A stretch of DNA of 64,000 nucleotides from Enterococcus rotai (GTDB lineage Bacteria; Bacillota; Bacilli; Lactobacillales; Enterococcaceae), in NCBI RefSeq assembly GCF_001465345.1, contig NZ_CP013655.1, positions 2,560,186 through 2,624,185 of the forward strand, read 5' to 3'. The position numbers were made by a program, and so were the translations under genes. Numbering within the stretch: the first letter of the stretch is position 1; each line of letters starts with the position of its first letter. A model generated the notes under the pieces. That model searched no databases and was not told the origin of the DNA. It saw only the letters and a list, made by a program, of their open reading frames with translations. Shown here in pieces: positions 20,586 to 29,180 of this stretch.

Positions 20586-21032
20586 TTAAAGCATTAACCG
20601 CTTATCGTGCATTAACTGAATCTGTATACCAAAAGGATCTTCAACAATACCGTAGGCCCCACTAAAGACATTTTGGCTTAAGGGAGTGATGATTTTTACA
20701 CGGTCATCTGAGACTAGGCTAGAATAAAATGTTTGTATTTCAGCTAAATCAGCGCTTTGAAGACATAAAGAAAAATTATTGCCAAGCTTAAATGTTTCTG
20801 TAGGATTCATTGAATCCTCTGCGATCATAATCTTGGTTTTACCAACTTGTAAAACAGAATGAGAGAGAAAGTGTTTCGTTTCTTCTGTTACATGAAAGCT
20901 AGGGTCTTTTTTAGCCATCTGTTCATAGGTTACGACGAATAATTCCTTAGCATCTAAATGCTTTTTATAAAAAGCTAAAGCTTCTCCAGCACGTCCATTC
21001 ATTGATAAAAATACAGCAATTTCTAAAGTCAT
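20586..21032 (-). CDS. VOC-superfamily protein (PhnB-like)
   Basis: 148 aa with the glyoxalase/bleomycin-resistance fold: an N-terminal beta-alpha module with EALAFYKKHL and a C-terminal module ending in YGIVEDPFGIQIQL. PhnB-like members have no agreed substrate. GAGG precedes ATG 21032. It is divergent from a WYL regulator 84 nt away, which probably controls it. Confidence 0.82.
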   Translation of the reverse strand: MTLEIAVFLSMNGRAGEALAFYKKHLDAKELFVVTYEQMAKKDPSFHVTEETKHFLSHSVLQVGKTKIMIAEDSMNPTETFKLGNNFSLCLQSADLAEIQTFYSSLVSDDRVKIITPLSQNVFSGAYGIVEDPFGIQIQLMHDKRLML

Positions 21033-21116
21033 CTAAATTCCTCATTTCTTTTATTTTCTTGACACGTTTAGTATACTGTTTAAAAGTATCATAACATGAC
21101 ACTTATAGGAGGAGTT

Positions 21117-22058
21117 ATGAAAAAAGCAGAACGAATCAACGATATGATCCTTTTTCTAGCGGATAAAAATAGTTTCAATTTAAAAGAATTAATGAATAGA
21201 TATACTATTTCAAAAAGTACTGCATTACGAGATGTACAGTCTCTTGAAGAAATCGGATTGCCCATTTATTCAGAGCTTGGTAGATACGGTAAATATCAAC
21301 TATTGGATACTCGGATCATTGCGCCGGGTCTATTTACAGAAGGAGAAATTTACGCCTTATATTTCGCTTTATTAACACTAAAAAGTTATCGATCTACACC
21401 TTTTAAGATGGAAATCAGTACACTTGAGTTAAAATATAATCAGGTTCTTCCAGCCAAGCTGCAGCAAGAACTTTTAGTAATGAATAAAATCATCTCTCTT
21501 GAACAAATCAATCATAGTAACACTAGTTTATTTTTAAAAGACATCGTTCAAGGCATCCTTCGCGAAACGGTTTTTACGATATGCTACATGAAAAATCAAA
21601 AACAACAGTCGATGACAGTTCAATTTGTCCAGCTTTCTTCTAAATTTGGCCAATGGTACGCTAAAATCTGGAACTTGGAAACCCGAAAAATTCGAGTGAT
21701 TCGCTGTGATAAAATCCAAGAGCTAACTGAAACGGATATTTTTGAACCAAGGTTGCTAGAAGAACTATTAAAAGAAACCACAACTTTTTATCAAAAAGAT
21801 TCATTCATTTCATTTTCAATTGAAGTTGATGAAAAAGGTAAGGATATATTTTCAAAGGAACATTATCCCTCCATGACAATCGAATCCTACCATGAAAATT
21901 ATCTTATTAAGGGTCAGTACCATGCAGATGAGGAAGACTTTATCACGGACTATTTGCTTCAGTTTGGTCAATCAGTTCTACAGATTGAACCGCTCCACTT
22001 ACAAAAGAAGATTTCAAAAAGAGCTATTGCTATCGCTGATTATTGGCAACAACTGTAA
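21117..22058 (+). CDS. YafY-type transcriptional regulator (HTH_11 plus WYL)
   Basis: Predicted DNA-binding regulator, 313 aa. The N-terminal winged helix (about 1-60: NSFNLKELMNRYTISKSTALRDVQSL) is followed by a WYL-type ligand domain (about 135-310) with the GQWYAKIWN strand. TAGGAGGAG precedes ATG 21117; ATG 21096 is in frame but poorly placed. The shared 84-nt region with the divergent VOC gene contains TTGACA (21059) and repeated AGTATAC/AGTATCA blocks that could be its operator. Confidence 0.85.
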   Translation: MKKAERINDMILFLADKNSFNLKELMNRYTISKSTALRDVQSLEEIGLPIYSELGRYGKYQLLDTRIIAPGLFTEGEIYALYFALLTLKSYRSTPFKMEISTLELKYNQVLPAKLQQELLVMNKIISLEQINHSNTSLFLKDIVQGILRETVFTICYMKNQKQQSMTVQFVQLSSKFGQWYAKIWNLETRKIRVIRCDKIQELTETDIFEPRLLEELLKETTTFYQKDSFISFSIEVDEKGKDIFSKEHYPSMTIESYHENYLIKGQYHADEEDFITDYLLQFGQSVLQIEPLHLQKKISKRAIAIADYWQQL

Positions 22059-22180
22059 AGTTGTCTGAAGAGGACAAATAGAAGCAAACATGTTAAGATA
22101 ATCTCTATACTTACTAAAAGTAAGCTCTATAGATAATAAAAGGATAATTCTAAAGATAAATTGGAAGGATGAGGTTGAAT

Positions 22181-22780
22181 ATGCAATACATATTTGAAGA
22201 AGGTCAAGCGCAAGGGAAAAAGTTATTATTGCTTCATGGAACTGGCAGCGATGAAACGTCATTATTAGAGATTGCTCATTACTTGGATGAAGGGGCAACT
22301 GTACTGTCTTTTCGCGGAACAATCCAAGAAGCTGGAATGAATCGTTTTTTTAAACGGAATGGTTTAAATCAATTTGACTTAGTTAGTTTGGAAGCAGAAA
22401 GTGATCGACTGATCCAAGTGATTCTATCTGTTAGTGAAGAAAAAAAGATACCATTGGAAGAGTGGACCATTGTTGGCTATTCAAATGGCGCCAATATTGC
22501 AGCTCACATACTTTTGGAGCGTCATTTTGCGATTAAGCAAGCCATTTTGTTTCACCCGATGTCTTTAGGTGTAGACACACAACAATTCTCACTCTCTGAT
22601 AAAAAATTATGGCTATCAATCAGTGAAAACGATCCAATCATTTCTGCAGAAGCGTTTGATCAGTTAATTCAACAATTGGAAAAACGTCAGGCAAACCTCA
22701 CGATTACGTCAACAAGTGCAGGACATCAACTAACGATGGATGAAATCAATCAGGCTAAAAAATGGTTGAGTGAACACTAA
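22181..22780 (+). CDS. Alpha/beta hydrolase (esterase family)
   Basis: 199 aa serine hydrolase. The oxyanion segment is LLLHGTGSDE, the nucleophile is Ser in GYSNGAN, the acid is probably Asp in SENDPII, and the His is in SAGHQLT. It resembles the YpfH/MhqD phospholipase-carboxylesterase group; the substrate is unknown. ATG 22181 has GAGG 6 nt upstream; ATG 22169 sits too close to GGAAGG. It may be read through from the WYL gene, with a 122-nt gap. Confidence 0.85.
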   Translation: MQYIFEEGQAQGKKLLLLHGTGSDETSLLEIAHYLDEGATVLSFRGTIQEAGMNRFFKRNGLNQFDLVSLEAESDRLIQVILSVSEEKKIPLEEWTIVGYSNGANIAAHILLERHFAIKQAILFHPMSLGVDTQQFSLSDKKLWLSISENDPIISAEAFDQLIQQLEKRQANLTITSTSAGHQLTMDEINQAKKWLSEH

Positions 22781-22877
22781 ATAGTGGGTTACTAAGAGCA
22801 AAGCGAATCTTTTGTAGCAAGTTAAAAATGATGTTATGCTAGTGATGTAGTATAAATTAACTAGGAGGGATTTTCAC

Positions 22878-23132
22878 ATGGCAGATTTAAATGGACGCGT
22901 AAATGATGCAAAAGACAAAGTTGAAGGAACAGCTAAAGAAGTTCAAGGTAAAGTAACAGATGATAAAGGCAAAGAGCTTGAAGGCAAAGCGCAATCAGCT
23001 TTTGGCGATGTAAAAGACAAAGCTCGTGATGCTGGTGATGATATCAAAGAAGGCACTGAAAAACTAGGCGACAAAATCAAAGAAGGCTTTGAAGATATCA
23101 AAGAAAAATTCCATAAACATGATGATAAATAA
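22878..23132 (+). CDS. CsbD-family stress protein
   Basis: 84 aa, highly charged, almost all Lys, Asp, Glu, Gly and Ala. [20 protein letters not shown] is the CsbD signature, followed by a second amphipathic repeat ([21 protein letters not shown]). CsbD proteins are abundant after stress and in stationary phase; their role is unknown. Strong AGGAGG. Followed by two strong hairpins. Confidence 0.9.
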   Translation: MADLNGRVNDAKDKVEGTAKEVQGKVTDDKGKELEGKAQSAFGDVKDKARDAGDDIKEGTEKLGDKIKEGFEDIKEKFHKHDDK

Positions 23133-23145
23133 AAAATAAACATGA

Positions 23146-23179
23146 GGCGGGAGCAGAAGGAAAACCTTCTGCTCCCGCC
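23146..23179. repeat. Perfect GC-rich 15-bp hairpin
   Basis: GGCGGGAGCAGAAGG and CCTTCTGCTCCCGCC around AAAA. It is followed by GTGTATTCGTATTTAG, a trait of the dispersed intergenic element also seen after fba. Confidence 0.8.
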
Positions 23180-23194
23180 GTGTATTCGTATTTA

Positions 23195-23242
23195 GTGTGT
23201 GAACCAAAAGTGAAAATCACTTTTGGTTCACACACTTTTTTA
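23195..23242. terminator. csbD terminator
   Basis: GTGTGTGAACCAAAAGTG and CACTTTTGGTTCACACAC form a perfect 18-bp stem, then TTTTTT. It touches the 3' end of the convergent remnant. Confidence 0.9.
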
Positions 23243-23537
23243 GTTTTTCAATAGTTGTTTCAAAACGGGCATATCATAAACCTCATATTTTTCTTTAAAC
23301 GCATTGATTTCATTCTCACTAAATTTTTCAGGATCTAACACCAATTCTTCGACAGGTAAAGGACGAGTATTTCTAATTTTTACATCGATCACAACTGGGC
23401 GCAGGCTTTTTTTAGCAGCCTCAAAAGCAGGTTCCAATTGGCTGTATTCAGTAATCGTAAAGCCCTGAGCCCCAAGTGCTTCAGCAACTTTGCCAAAATC
23501 GGCTCCTCCTAAATAGACTCCGACTAAAGTATACTCT
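23240..23537 (-). pseudogene. C-terminal remnant of a pyruvate-oxidase-like ThDP enzyme
   Basis: About 98 codons on the minus strand read YLGGADFGKVAEALGAQG, then FTITEYSQLEPAFEAAKK, RPVVIDVKI and RPLPVEELVLDP, ending naturally at 23240. This matches the end of the ThDP-binding domain and tail of pyruvate oxidases (Pox/SpxB). The frame meets a TAG at about 23535 and no homologous sequence continues upstream, so the first five-sixths of the gene is missing. ATG 23437 could start 65 aa, but no enzyme function would remain. Confidence 0.8.
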
Positions 23538-23641
23538 TTCTAGATTTTTGCACCAAATGAAAGCATTTTTCACTTTAGGCGTGGTCATAAAATCATTGGT
23601 GTGATAAAGTTAAGGAAAGAAAAGTGTTTGAGGAAGATGGG

Positions 23642-24469
23642 GTGTTGATCATAACGAATTGGCTGTTATCTTTAGAAGCTTGGCAGCAGGCATTAGTGGG
23701 GACAGGTTTTACTTATTTTATGACAGCTTTGGGCGCTGGATTAGTTTTTTTCTTTAAAGAGATCAAAAAAGATATTCTGAATATGATGTTAGGCTTCGCG
23801 GCTGGTGTGATGATTGCGGCTAGTTTTTGGTCACTGTTAGATCCTGCAATCAAACAAGCAGAAGAAAATGGTAGTATTGCGTGGCTAGTTGTCAGCTTCG
23901 GGTTTGGCTTAGGTGGTTTATTTTTATACATTGCAGATAAAACGTTACCTCATATGCATTTTGGTCCGAACCATGAGAAAGAAGGTCTGCCTAGTCATTT
24001 AAAACGGACGATTTTATTAGTATTCTCTATTACATTGCATAATATCCCTGAAGGGTTAGCCGTTGGGGTGGCTTTTGGTGCTGCAAATTCAGCTGATGAC
24101 CCCAAAAAAGCGGTACTTGCGGCCATTTCTGTGGCGTTGGGGATCGGTATTCAAAATTTTCCAGAAGGTGCCGCTGTTTCTATTCCATTAAGACAAGAAA
24201 ATTTAAGTCGGAAAAAAGCCTTTCTTTATGGACAGGCATCAGGTATTGTTGAGCCGATTGCAGGAATTATCGGGGCGGTTTTAGTGACCAAAGTGACATT
24301 GCTGTTGCCGTATGCTTTGGCATTTGCCGCCGGTGCGATGATTTACGTAGTGGTGGAGGAATTGATCCCAGAAGCGCAACAAACCGTTACAAGTAAACGG
24401 CATTTCGCTGTTTTTGGTGTGATGCTGGGCTTTATTATTATGATGATTTTAGATGTGGCCTTGGGCTAA
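23642..24469 (+). CDS. ZIP-family divalent metal transporter
   Basis: Membrane protein with about eight helices. The helix IV metal motif is HNIPEGLAVG and helix V has NFPEGAAVS; a short His-containing loop (PHMHFGPNH) lies between helices III and IV. The family takes up or moves Zn2+, Mn2+ or Fe2+. The start is uncertain: AGGAAG (23631) lies 5 nt before GTG 23642 and 8 nt before TTG 23645, while GTG 23624 has AAGGAAAG. Monocistronic, convergent with luxS. Confidence 0.88.
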   Translation: MLIITNWLLSLEAWQQALVGTGFTYFMTALGAGLVFFFKEIKKDILNMMLGFAAGVMIAASFWSLLDPAIKQAEENGSIAWLVVSFGFGLGGLFLYIADKTLPHMHFGPNHEKEGLPSHLKRTILLVFSITLHNIPEGLAVGVAFGAANSADDPKKAVLAAISVALGIGIQNFPEGAAVSIPLRQENLSRKKAFLYGQASGIVEPIAGIIGAVLVTKVTLLLPYALAFAAGAMIYVVVEELIPEAQQTVTSKRHFAVFGVMLGFIIMMILDVALG

Positions 24470-24510
24470 AAAACATCCAACCTTAATGAATGAGGTTGGA
24501 TGTTTTTTTA
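24468..24510. terminator. Bidirectional terminator between ZIP gene and luxS
   Basis: AAAAAACATCCAACCT pairs with AGGTTGGATGTTTTTT; A- and T-tracts on both strands. Confidence 0.9.
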
Positions 24511-24516
24511 TTTGGT

Positions 24517-24975
24517 TTATAAGATTCGTTCAAACGGATCTAAGCTAATCCCTTTTTCTAAAACAATTTTCGCATATTCTTGTGCAGAAAATAAAGAGTG
24601 GTCTTTATAATTTCCGCATTCTTTAGCAGAAACTGCAGGAACAAAATCAGTTTCAGCAATAAAATTCAAGACTGTTACTAAAGCATCGCGGATTTCTTTT
24701 GGCGAATGCTCATTCCACATAATCATATAAAAACCAGTACGACAACCCATTGGTGAGATATCGATGATGCCCTCTAAGTGATCGCGTAAGTTCACTGCTA
24801 ACAAATGTTCTAATGTATGAACCGCAGCTGTTGGTAATTCATCTTCATTTGGTTGTAAGAAACGTAGATCGTATTTTTCGATCAACGCTTCACCATTTTT
24901 TTCAGTACCCGCTAAACGAACATAAGGCGCTTTAACGGTGTTGTGATCTAATTCAAAACTTTCAACACGTGCCAT
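24517..24975 (-). CDS. luxS: S-ribosylhomocysteine lyase LuxS
   Basis: Splits S-ribosylhomocysteine to homocysteine and DPD, the precursor of autoinducer 2. Metal ligands His 53 and His 57 in HTLEH and Cys 120 in ECGNY are all present, as is the catalytic Cys 78 in MGCRTGFY. 152 aa. Single gene with AAGGAG-type ribosome binding site and a terminator shared with the ZIP gene. Confidence 0.97.
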   Translation of the reverse strand: MARVESFELDHNTVKAPYVRLAGTEKNGEALIEKYDLRFLQPNEDELPTAAVHTLEHLLAVNLRDHLEGIIDISPMGCRTGFYMIMWNEHSPKEIRDALVTVLNFIAETDFVPAVSAKECGNYKDHSLFSAQEYAKIVLEKGISLDPFERIL

Positions 24976-25068
24976 AAGTATTCACTCCTTCAAATTAAGT
25001 AAATGTCGCTTTTAACTATAACAAAATACCTTGGAATGTCAATAGATTCAGGTAGCATGATCGATGTT

Positions 25069-26715
25069 TTAAGCATTTTGCTTGGCAAAGATCTTTCCTA
25101 ATTTTTTTAATAACTCAGGTGCATCCTCTTGGTCCATCACTACTTCGATCCATTGCATTCTTTCTGTATCGTTTCGAGCGGTCTTCATAACTTCATCAAG
25201 TTCAAGTTCAGTGAAAACTTTGTACGTTGCAACAGTTTGTTCGGTTCCGCCAAAGACGAAAGGTAGTTTTTGATAATCCCACATTGGAATATCATTGTAT
25301 TGTTCTGTGGCACCATGGATTTCCCGTTCAACAGTATAGCCGTTGTTATTGATTACAAAGACAATCGGTGCAAGTTTCTCTCTGATAGCAGTTCCTAGTT
25401 CTTGAACGGTTAATTGCAATGAACCGTCGCCGATAAATAATAGATGGCGACTGGCTTTATTTGCAAGTTGACTCCCTAAAGCAGAGGGGAAGGTATAGCC
25501 AATCGAGCCCCATAAAGGTTGACCAATAAAATTTACGGCTTTTTTTAGCGGCACATTTGTTAAACCAAAGAAAGAAGTTCCCTGTTCGCCAATGATCGTA
25601 TCACCAGAAATCAAAAACTCTTCCACCATTTTCCAGAACTGTTTTTGTGTTAAGTTTTCGTCGGTTATGACTAGGTTTTCGGTTCGTTTTACTGGAATTA
25701 TTTCTCCTGTAAATCTGGAGAAAGAGAGTGTGGCTAAAGCAGAAACAAAACGGTCTAGCTGAACTTTTTCTTGTTGCTCTCCGTAAAATAAGACTTCGGT
25801 ACTACCAATTGAGATAACTTGTTGATCGGTAAAGCCAAAACTAAAGCCTGAAGTTGCGGAATCAGTCAATTTTACGCCTAAAAGTAACACTAAATCAGCC
25901 GTATCAACACGGCTCTTAAGGGGCTCATCTGTTGTTGAACCAGTGTATGTGCCTAAATAATGGGCATCATCCTCATTAAAAGCACTTTTTCCCAGTGGTA
26001 GCGTCGTAATCGGTAAGTTAAATTTTTGAATAAAGGCATCTAATTGCTGTTCTATATGGTAGCTTAAAATCTCATGCCCTGCGATGACAACCGGACATTG
26101 AGCTTGTTGTAAGGCCTGTTCCACTTTGGTTAAAATGGCAGCTTCAACAGCTGTTAATTGTTCTGCTTGCGAGTTTAACTTACTTTGAGGTTTGCTGACT
26201 GTGATTGTCGCAATATCGATCGGTAAATTAATATAAACTGGCCGTTTTTCAGTTATCGCAATCAGTAAAACGCGATCGATCTCAGTTAAGGCATTGTTTG
26301 CCGTTAAATGAGCGATGCCTGCGGTTACTTCTTCATGCATTTTTTCAAAACGGAGAAAATCACCATCACCTAAAGTATGATGAACAAGTTTTTTACTTGC
26401 TTGAACAGCTGTTGTAGGTGAGCCGACAATTTCGATAACAGGCACATTTTCAGCAAAACTCCCCGCCAAACCATTGACAGCACTTAATTCTCCAACACCA
26501 AAAGTTGTCACAAATGCAGAAATCCCTTTAGTGCGGGCGTAGCCATCAGCCATATATGCGGCATTTAATTCATTCGCATTTCCGATCCATTCAAGATCTT
26601 CTCTGGCAGTGACATGGTCTAAAAATTGTAAGTTATAATCGCCAGGAACACCGAATATTTCATCTATCCCTAATTCTTTTAAACGATCTAATAAATAATC
26701 CGCTACAGTGTACAT
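25069..26715 (-). CDS. kdcA: Branched-chain alpha-keto acid decarboxylase (KdcA/KivD type)
   Basis: ThDP-dependent non-oxidative decarboxylase that turns 2-keto acids into aldehydes. 548 aa, with the same opening as lactococcal KdcA/KivD (MYTVADYLLDRL, FGVPGDYNLQFLD). Glu 49 activates ThDP, His 112-His 113 form the paired active-site histidines, and GDGSLQLTVQELGT with NNNGYTVE is the ThDP/Mg motif. Indolepyruvate or phenylpyruvate decarboxylase activity is an alternative; substrate depends on a few pocket residues I cannot assign. GAAGAGGATG precedes the start. Single gene. Confidence 0.9.
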   Translation of the reverse strand: MYTVADYLLDRLKELGIDEIFGVPGDYNLQFLDHVTAREDLEWIGNANELNAAYMADGYARTKGISAFVTTFGVGELSAVNGLAGSFAENVPVIEIVGSPTTAVQASKKLVHHTLGDGDFLRFEKMHEEVTAGIAHLTANNALTEIDRVLLIAITEKRPVYINLPIDIATITVSKPQSKLNSQAEQLTAVEAAILTKVEQALQQAQCPVVIAGHEILSYHIEQQLDAFIQKFNLPITTLPLGKSAFNEDDAHYLGTYTGSTTDEPLKSRVDTADLVLLLGVKLTDSATSGFSFGFTDQQVISIGSTEVLFYGEQQEKVQLDRFVSALATLSFSRFTGEIIPVKRTENLVITDENLTQKQFWKMVEEFLISGDTIIGEQGTSFFGLTNVPLKKAVNFIGQPLWGSIGYTFPSALGSQLANKASRHLLFIGDGSLQLTVQELGTAIREKLAPIVFVINNNGYTVEREIHGATEQYNDIPMWDYQKLPFVFGGTEQTVATYKVFTELELDEVMKTARNDTERMQWIEVVMDQEDAPELLKKLGKIFAKQNA

Positions 26716-26950
26716 CTGATCATCCTCTTCATAAAAATTACTTGCTAAGACAGTATAAATCTCTAAAAAAAATTAGTCGACTAAGTTGCACAGATCCTAA
26801 GAAAGGCATTAAAGAACAATTTGAAATGTATTACCGAACATTTCCTGAAAATAAAGCAAAATCCTTTTACTTCCTATGTAGTAAACGCCAATATTATGGT
26901 AAAATAGAAAAAGCAACTTTCTTCAGGAATTTGAGAGGAGATTAATAAGT

Positions 26951-28006
26951 ATGAAAAAAAAGTATAATGTTGCCGTGGTAGGCGCAACTGGTGCAGTAGG
27001 CACTAAAATGATCGAAATGTTGGAAGAAACCTCATTACCATTGAATCAGGTGAAACTTTTGGCTTCAAAACGTTCTGCGGGAAAAGAAGTAACGTTTAAG
27101 GGCGAGACCCTTGTAATCGAAGAGTTAGTACCTGACTCATTTGCAGGTGTGGATCTTGCTTTATTTAGTGCAGGTGGCAGTATTTCAAAACAATATGCGC
27201 CAGAAGCGGTTAAACGGGGAGCCGTTGTTGTCGATAATACAAGTCATTACAGAATGGACCCGGAAGTTCCTTTAGTGGTACCAGAAGTCAATCCACATGC
27301 GCTAAAGCGTCACAAAGGAATTATCGCTAACCCAAATTGCTCGACGATCCAGATGATGGTGGCGCTTGAACCAATTCGTCAAGCCTATGGATTAGACCGT
27401 TTGATTGTTTCGACTTATCAAGCAGTTAGTGGAGCAGGTATCCATGCAATGGAAGAGCTAAAATCACAAGCGCTAGCCTATATCGATGGTACACCAGCTG
27501 AACAATTAACGGCTGAGATATTACCTAGCGGTGGTGACAAGAAGCATTATCCAATCGCATTCAATGCCTTACCTCAGATAGATGTCTTTGCAGAGGCTGA
27601 TTACACGTATGAAGAGTGGAAAATGATCAATGAAACGAAAAAAATCATGGAAGACGATAGTATTAAGGTCGTTGCGACTTGTGTACGGATTCCTGTTTTA
27701 TCAGGTCATTCTGAATCAATCTATATTGAAGTCAAAGAAGCTGGCTCTGATGTGAGCAAAATCAAAGAATTGATTGCCAATGCGCCAGGAGCTGTTTTAC
27801 AAGATGATCCAAGTCAACAGCTCTATCCGCAAGCCTTAACAAGTATCGATCGGAAAGAAACCTTTGTAGGCCGAATTCGTCAAGATATTGATATCGATAA
27901 AGGCTATCATATGTGGGTCGTTTCAGATAACTTGTTAAAAGGTGCGGCTTGGAATTCAGTTCAAATTGCTGAGACTTTGCATGAGATGGATTTGGTGAGA
28001 GTATAA
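26951..28006 (+). CDS. asd: Aspartate-semialdehyde dehydrogenase
   Basis: Reduces aspartyl phosphate to the semialdehyde, the branch point to lysine/DAP, threonine and methionine. NADP loop [10 protein letters not shown], active-site Cys 130 in NPNCSTIQ, and the late motif [13 protein letters not shown] are visible. 351 aa. GAGAGGAG precedes ATG. asd-dapA-rnjB is a conserved order, but here 270 nt of repeat units separate asd from dapA. The 235-nt gap upstream shows no lysine riboswitch I can recognise. Confidence 0.95.
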   Translation: MKKKYNVAVVGATGAVGTKMIEMLEETSLPLNQVKLLASKRSAGKEVTFKGETLVIEELVPDSFAGVDLALFSAGGSISKQYAPEAVKRGAVVVDNTSHYRMDPEVPLVVPEVNPHALKRHKGIIANPNCSTIQMMVALEPIRQAYGLDRLIVSTYQAVSGAGIHAMEELKSQALAYIDGTPAEQLTAEILPSGGDKKHYPIAFNALPQIDVFAEADYTYEEWKMINETKKIMEDDSIKVVATCVRIPVLSGHSESIYIEVKEAGSDVSKIKELIANAPGAVLQDDPSQQLYPQALTSIDRKETFVGRIRQDIDIDKGYHMWVVSDNLLKGAAWNSVQIAETLHEMDLVRV

Positions 28007-28020
28007 CGGAACATTGTTAC

Positions 28021-28140
28021 CATGTATTATCTAGCTTCGTGGGCTAGTCTCTCGGAAAAAAGATAAATGATGAATGAGGCAAAAAGCGTCACAAACATAT
28101 TTTCCTGTCAAGGCTGAGCGAGCTCTTTCAGCTTTTAATG
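28021..28140 (+). repeat. Structured RNA-like unit E1 (chimeric copy)
   Basis: Starts TTATCTAGCT and ends GCTTTTAATG. The 5' arm GTGGGCT-AGTCTC matches unit D at 50006, while the 3' arm AAGGCT-gagcg-AGCTCTT matches units B and C, so its outer arms no longer pair. One of the two TTTTCC blocks is missing. The preceding CGGAACATTGTTACCATG is the end of the linker found at 49850. Confidence 0.65.
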
Positions 28141-28257
28141 TCATCTAGCTGCACAAATCAATCCTTAGGAAAATAGATAAATTGTCAGTGAAACAAAGAA
28201 CGTTTCAATGCCATTTTCCTAATTTTCTACAGGATCAAGCGATTTGTTCCGCTTTTA
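28141..28257 (+). ncRNA. Structured RNA-like unit E2 upstream of dapA
   Basis: Same layout as the other units with unrelated arm sequences: ACAAATC (28153) pairs with GATTTGT (28241), ATCCT (28161) with AGGAT (28231), TTAGGAAAAT with ATTTTCCTAA, and hairpin TGAAAC-AAAGAAC-GTTTCA. It ends 15 nt before the dapA Shine-Dalgarno. CCTAATT (28218) could alternatively pair with AATTAGG (28258-28264) next to the Shine-Dalgarno. Function is unknown; a cis-acting leader is an inference. Confidence 0.6.
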
Positions 28258-28276
28258 AATTAGGAGGTAAGTAAGT

Positions 28277-29149
28277 ATGAATTTAGAAAATGCAACGATA
28301 ATTACAGCAATGGTCACCCCTTTTGATGAAAGCGGCGCAATCGATTTTGCAAAGCTGCCTCAATTAGTAGACCATTTGCTTGATCATCATACAGAAGGAA
28401 TTATTTTAGCTGGCACGACCGGAGAGTCACCAACGTTAACGCATGATGAAGAGATTGAGTTATTCAATGAAGTGATTCGTTTGGTTGATGGACGAGTGCC
28501 GATCATCTGTGGTGTGGGAACCAATGATACTCGAGATTCTGTTGAATTTGTGCAGGAAATCTCTGCAATTAGAGGAATCGATGCTGGCTTGGCGGTTGTT
28601 CCTTATTATAATAAACCGAATCAAGAAGGTTTGTATCAACATTTTAAAGCGATCGCTGAAGCAAGTGATTTGCCGATCATATTGTATAACGTTCCGGGAA
28701 GAACGGTGGCAAGTCTTGATGTAGCGACAACTTTACGCTTAGCTGAATTGGATAATATCATTGCAATCAAAGAATGTTTTGGTTTAGATGCGTTAACTGA
28801 GTTGGTAGAAAAGGCGCCAAAAGACTTTTTAGTGTATACTGGAGAAGACTCCTTAGCTTTTTCAATAAAAGCAATAGGCGGACAAGGGGTAATTTCAGTA
28901 GCTAGCCATGTGTTCGGCACTGAAATGTACGATATGTTCCAAGCGCTAGATCACGGAGAAATCAAACAAGCTGCAAGCATTCAGCGTCAGTTACTACCTA
29001 AAATGAATGCCTTGTTCTCAGTACCGTCTCCAGCTCCTGTAAAAGCAGTGTTGAACCAAATGGGGATTTCCGTTGGTGATTTACGTTTACCTCTTGTACC
29101 ATGTACTTCTGAAGAAAAGGCGAAAATTTTAAGCATACTGGATCTTTGA
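28277..29149 (+). CDS. dapA: 4-hydroxy-tetrahydrodipicolinate synthase
   Basis: Condenses pyruvate with aspartate semialdehyde, first step of the DAP/lysine branch needed for peptidoglycan. Schiff-base Lys 165 in [14 protein letters not shown] (Thr 47, Thr 48), and Tyr 137 in LYNVPGRT are present. 290 aa. TAGGAGG precedes ATG, directly after repeat unit E2. rnjB follows after 31 nt. Confidence 0.95.
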   Translation: MNLENATIITAMVTPFDESGAIDFAKLPQLVDHLLDHHTEGIILAGTTGESPTLTHDEEIELFNEVIRLVDGRVPIICGVGTNDTRDSVEFVQEISAIRGIDAGLAVVPYYNKPNQEGLYQHFKAIAEASDLPIILYNVPGRTVASLDVATTLRLAELDNIIAIKECFGLDALTELVEKAPKDFLVYTGEDSLAFSIKAIGGQGVISVASHVFGTEMYDMFQALDHGEIKQAASIQRQLLPKMNALFSVPSPAPVKAVLNQMGISVGDLRLPLVPCTSEEKAKILSILDL

Positions 29150-29180
29150 TTCAGTATGAGAATATAGAGAGGTGAAATGA

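Noticed and set aside
21059..21117. Defined operator for the WYL regulator
   Set aside because: AGTATAC/AGTATCA blocks are short and AT-rich; they could occur by chance, so only mentioned in the gene entry.
26742..26945. 67-aa frame between kdcA and asd
   Set aside because: No Shine-Dalgarno, atypical composition, and it covers the likely promoter region of asd.
28007..28276. Lysine riboswitch (L-box) or T-box upstream of dapA
   Set aside because: No L-box core and no T-box TGGNACCGCG sequence; the gap is filled by the repeat units.
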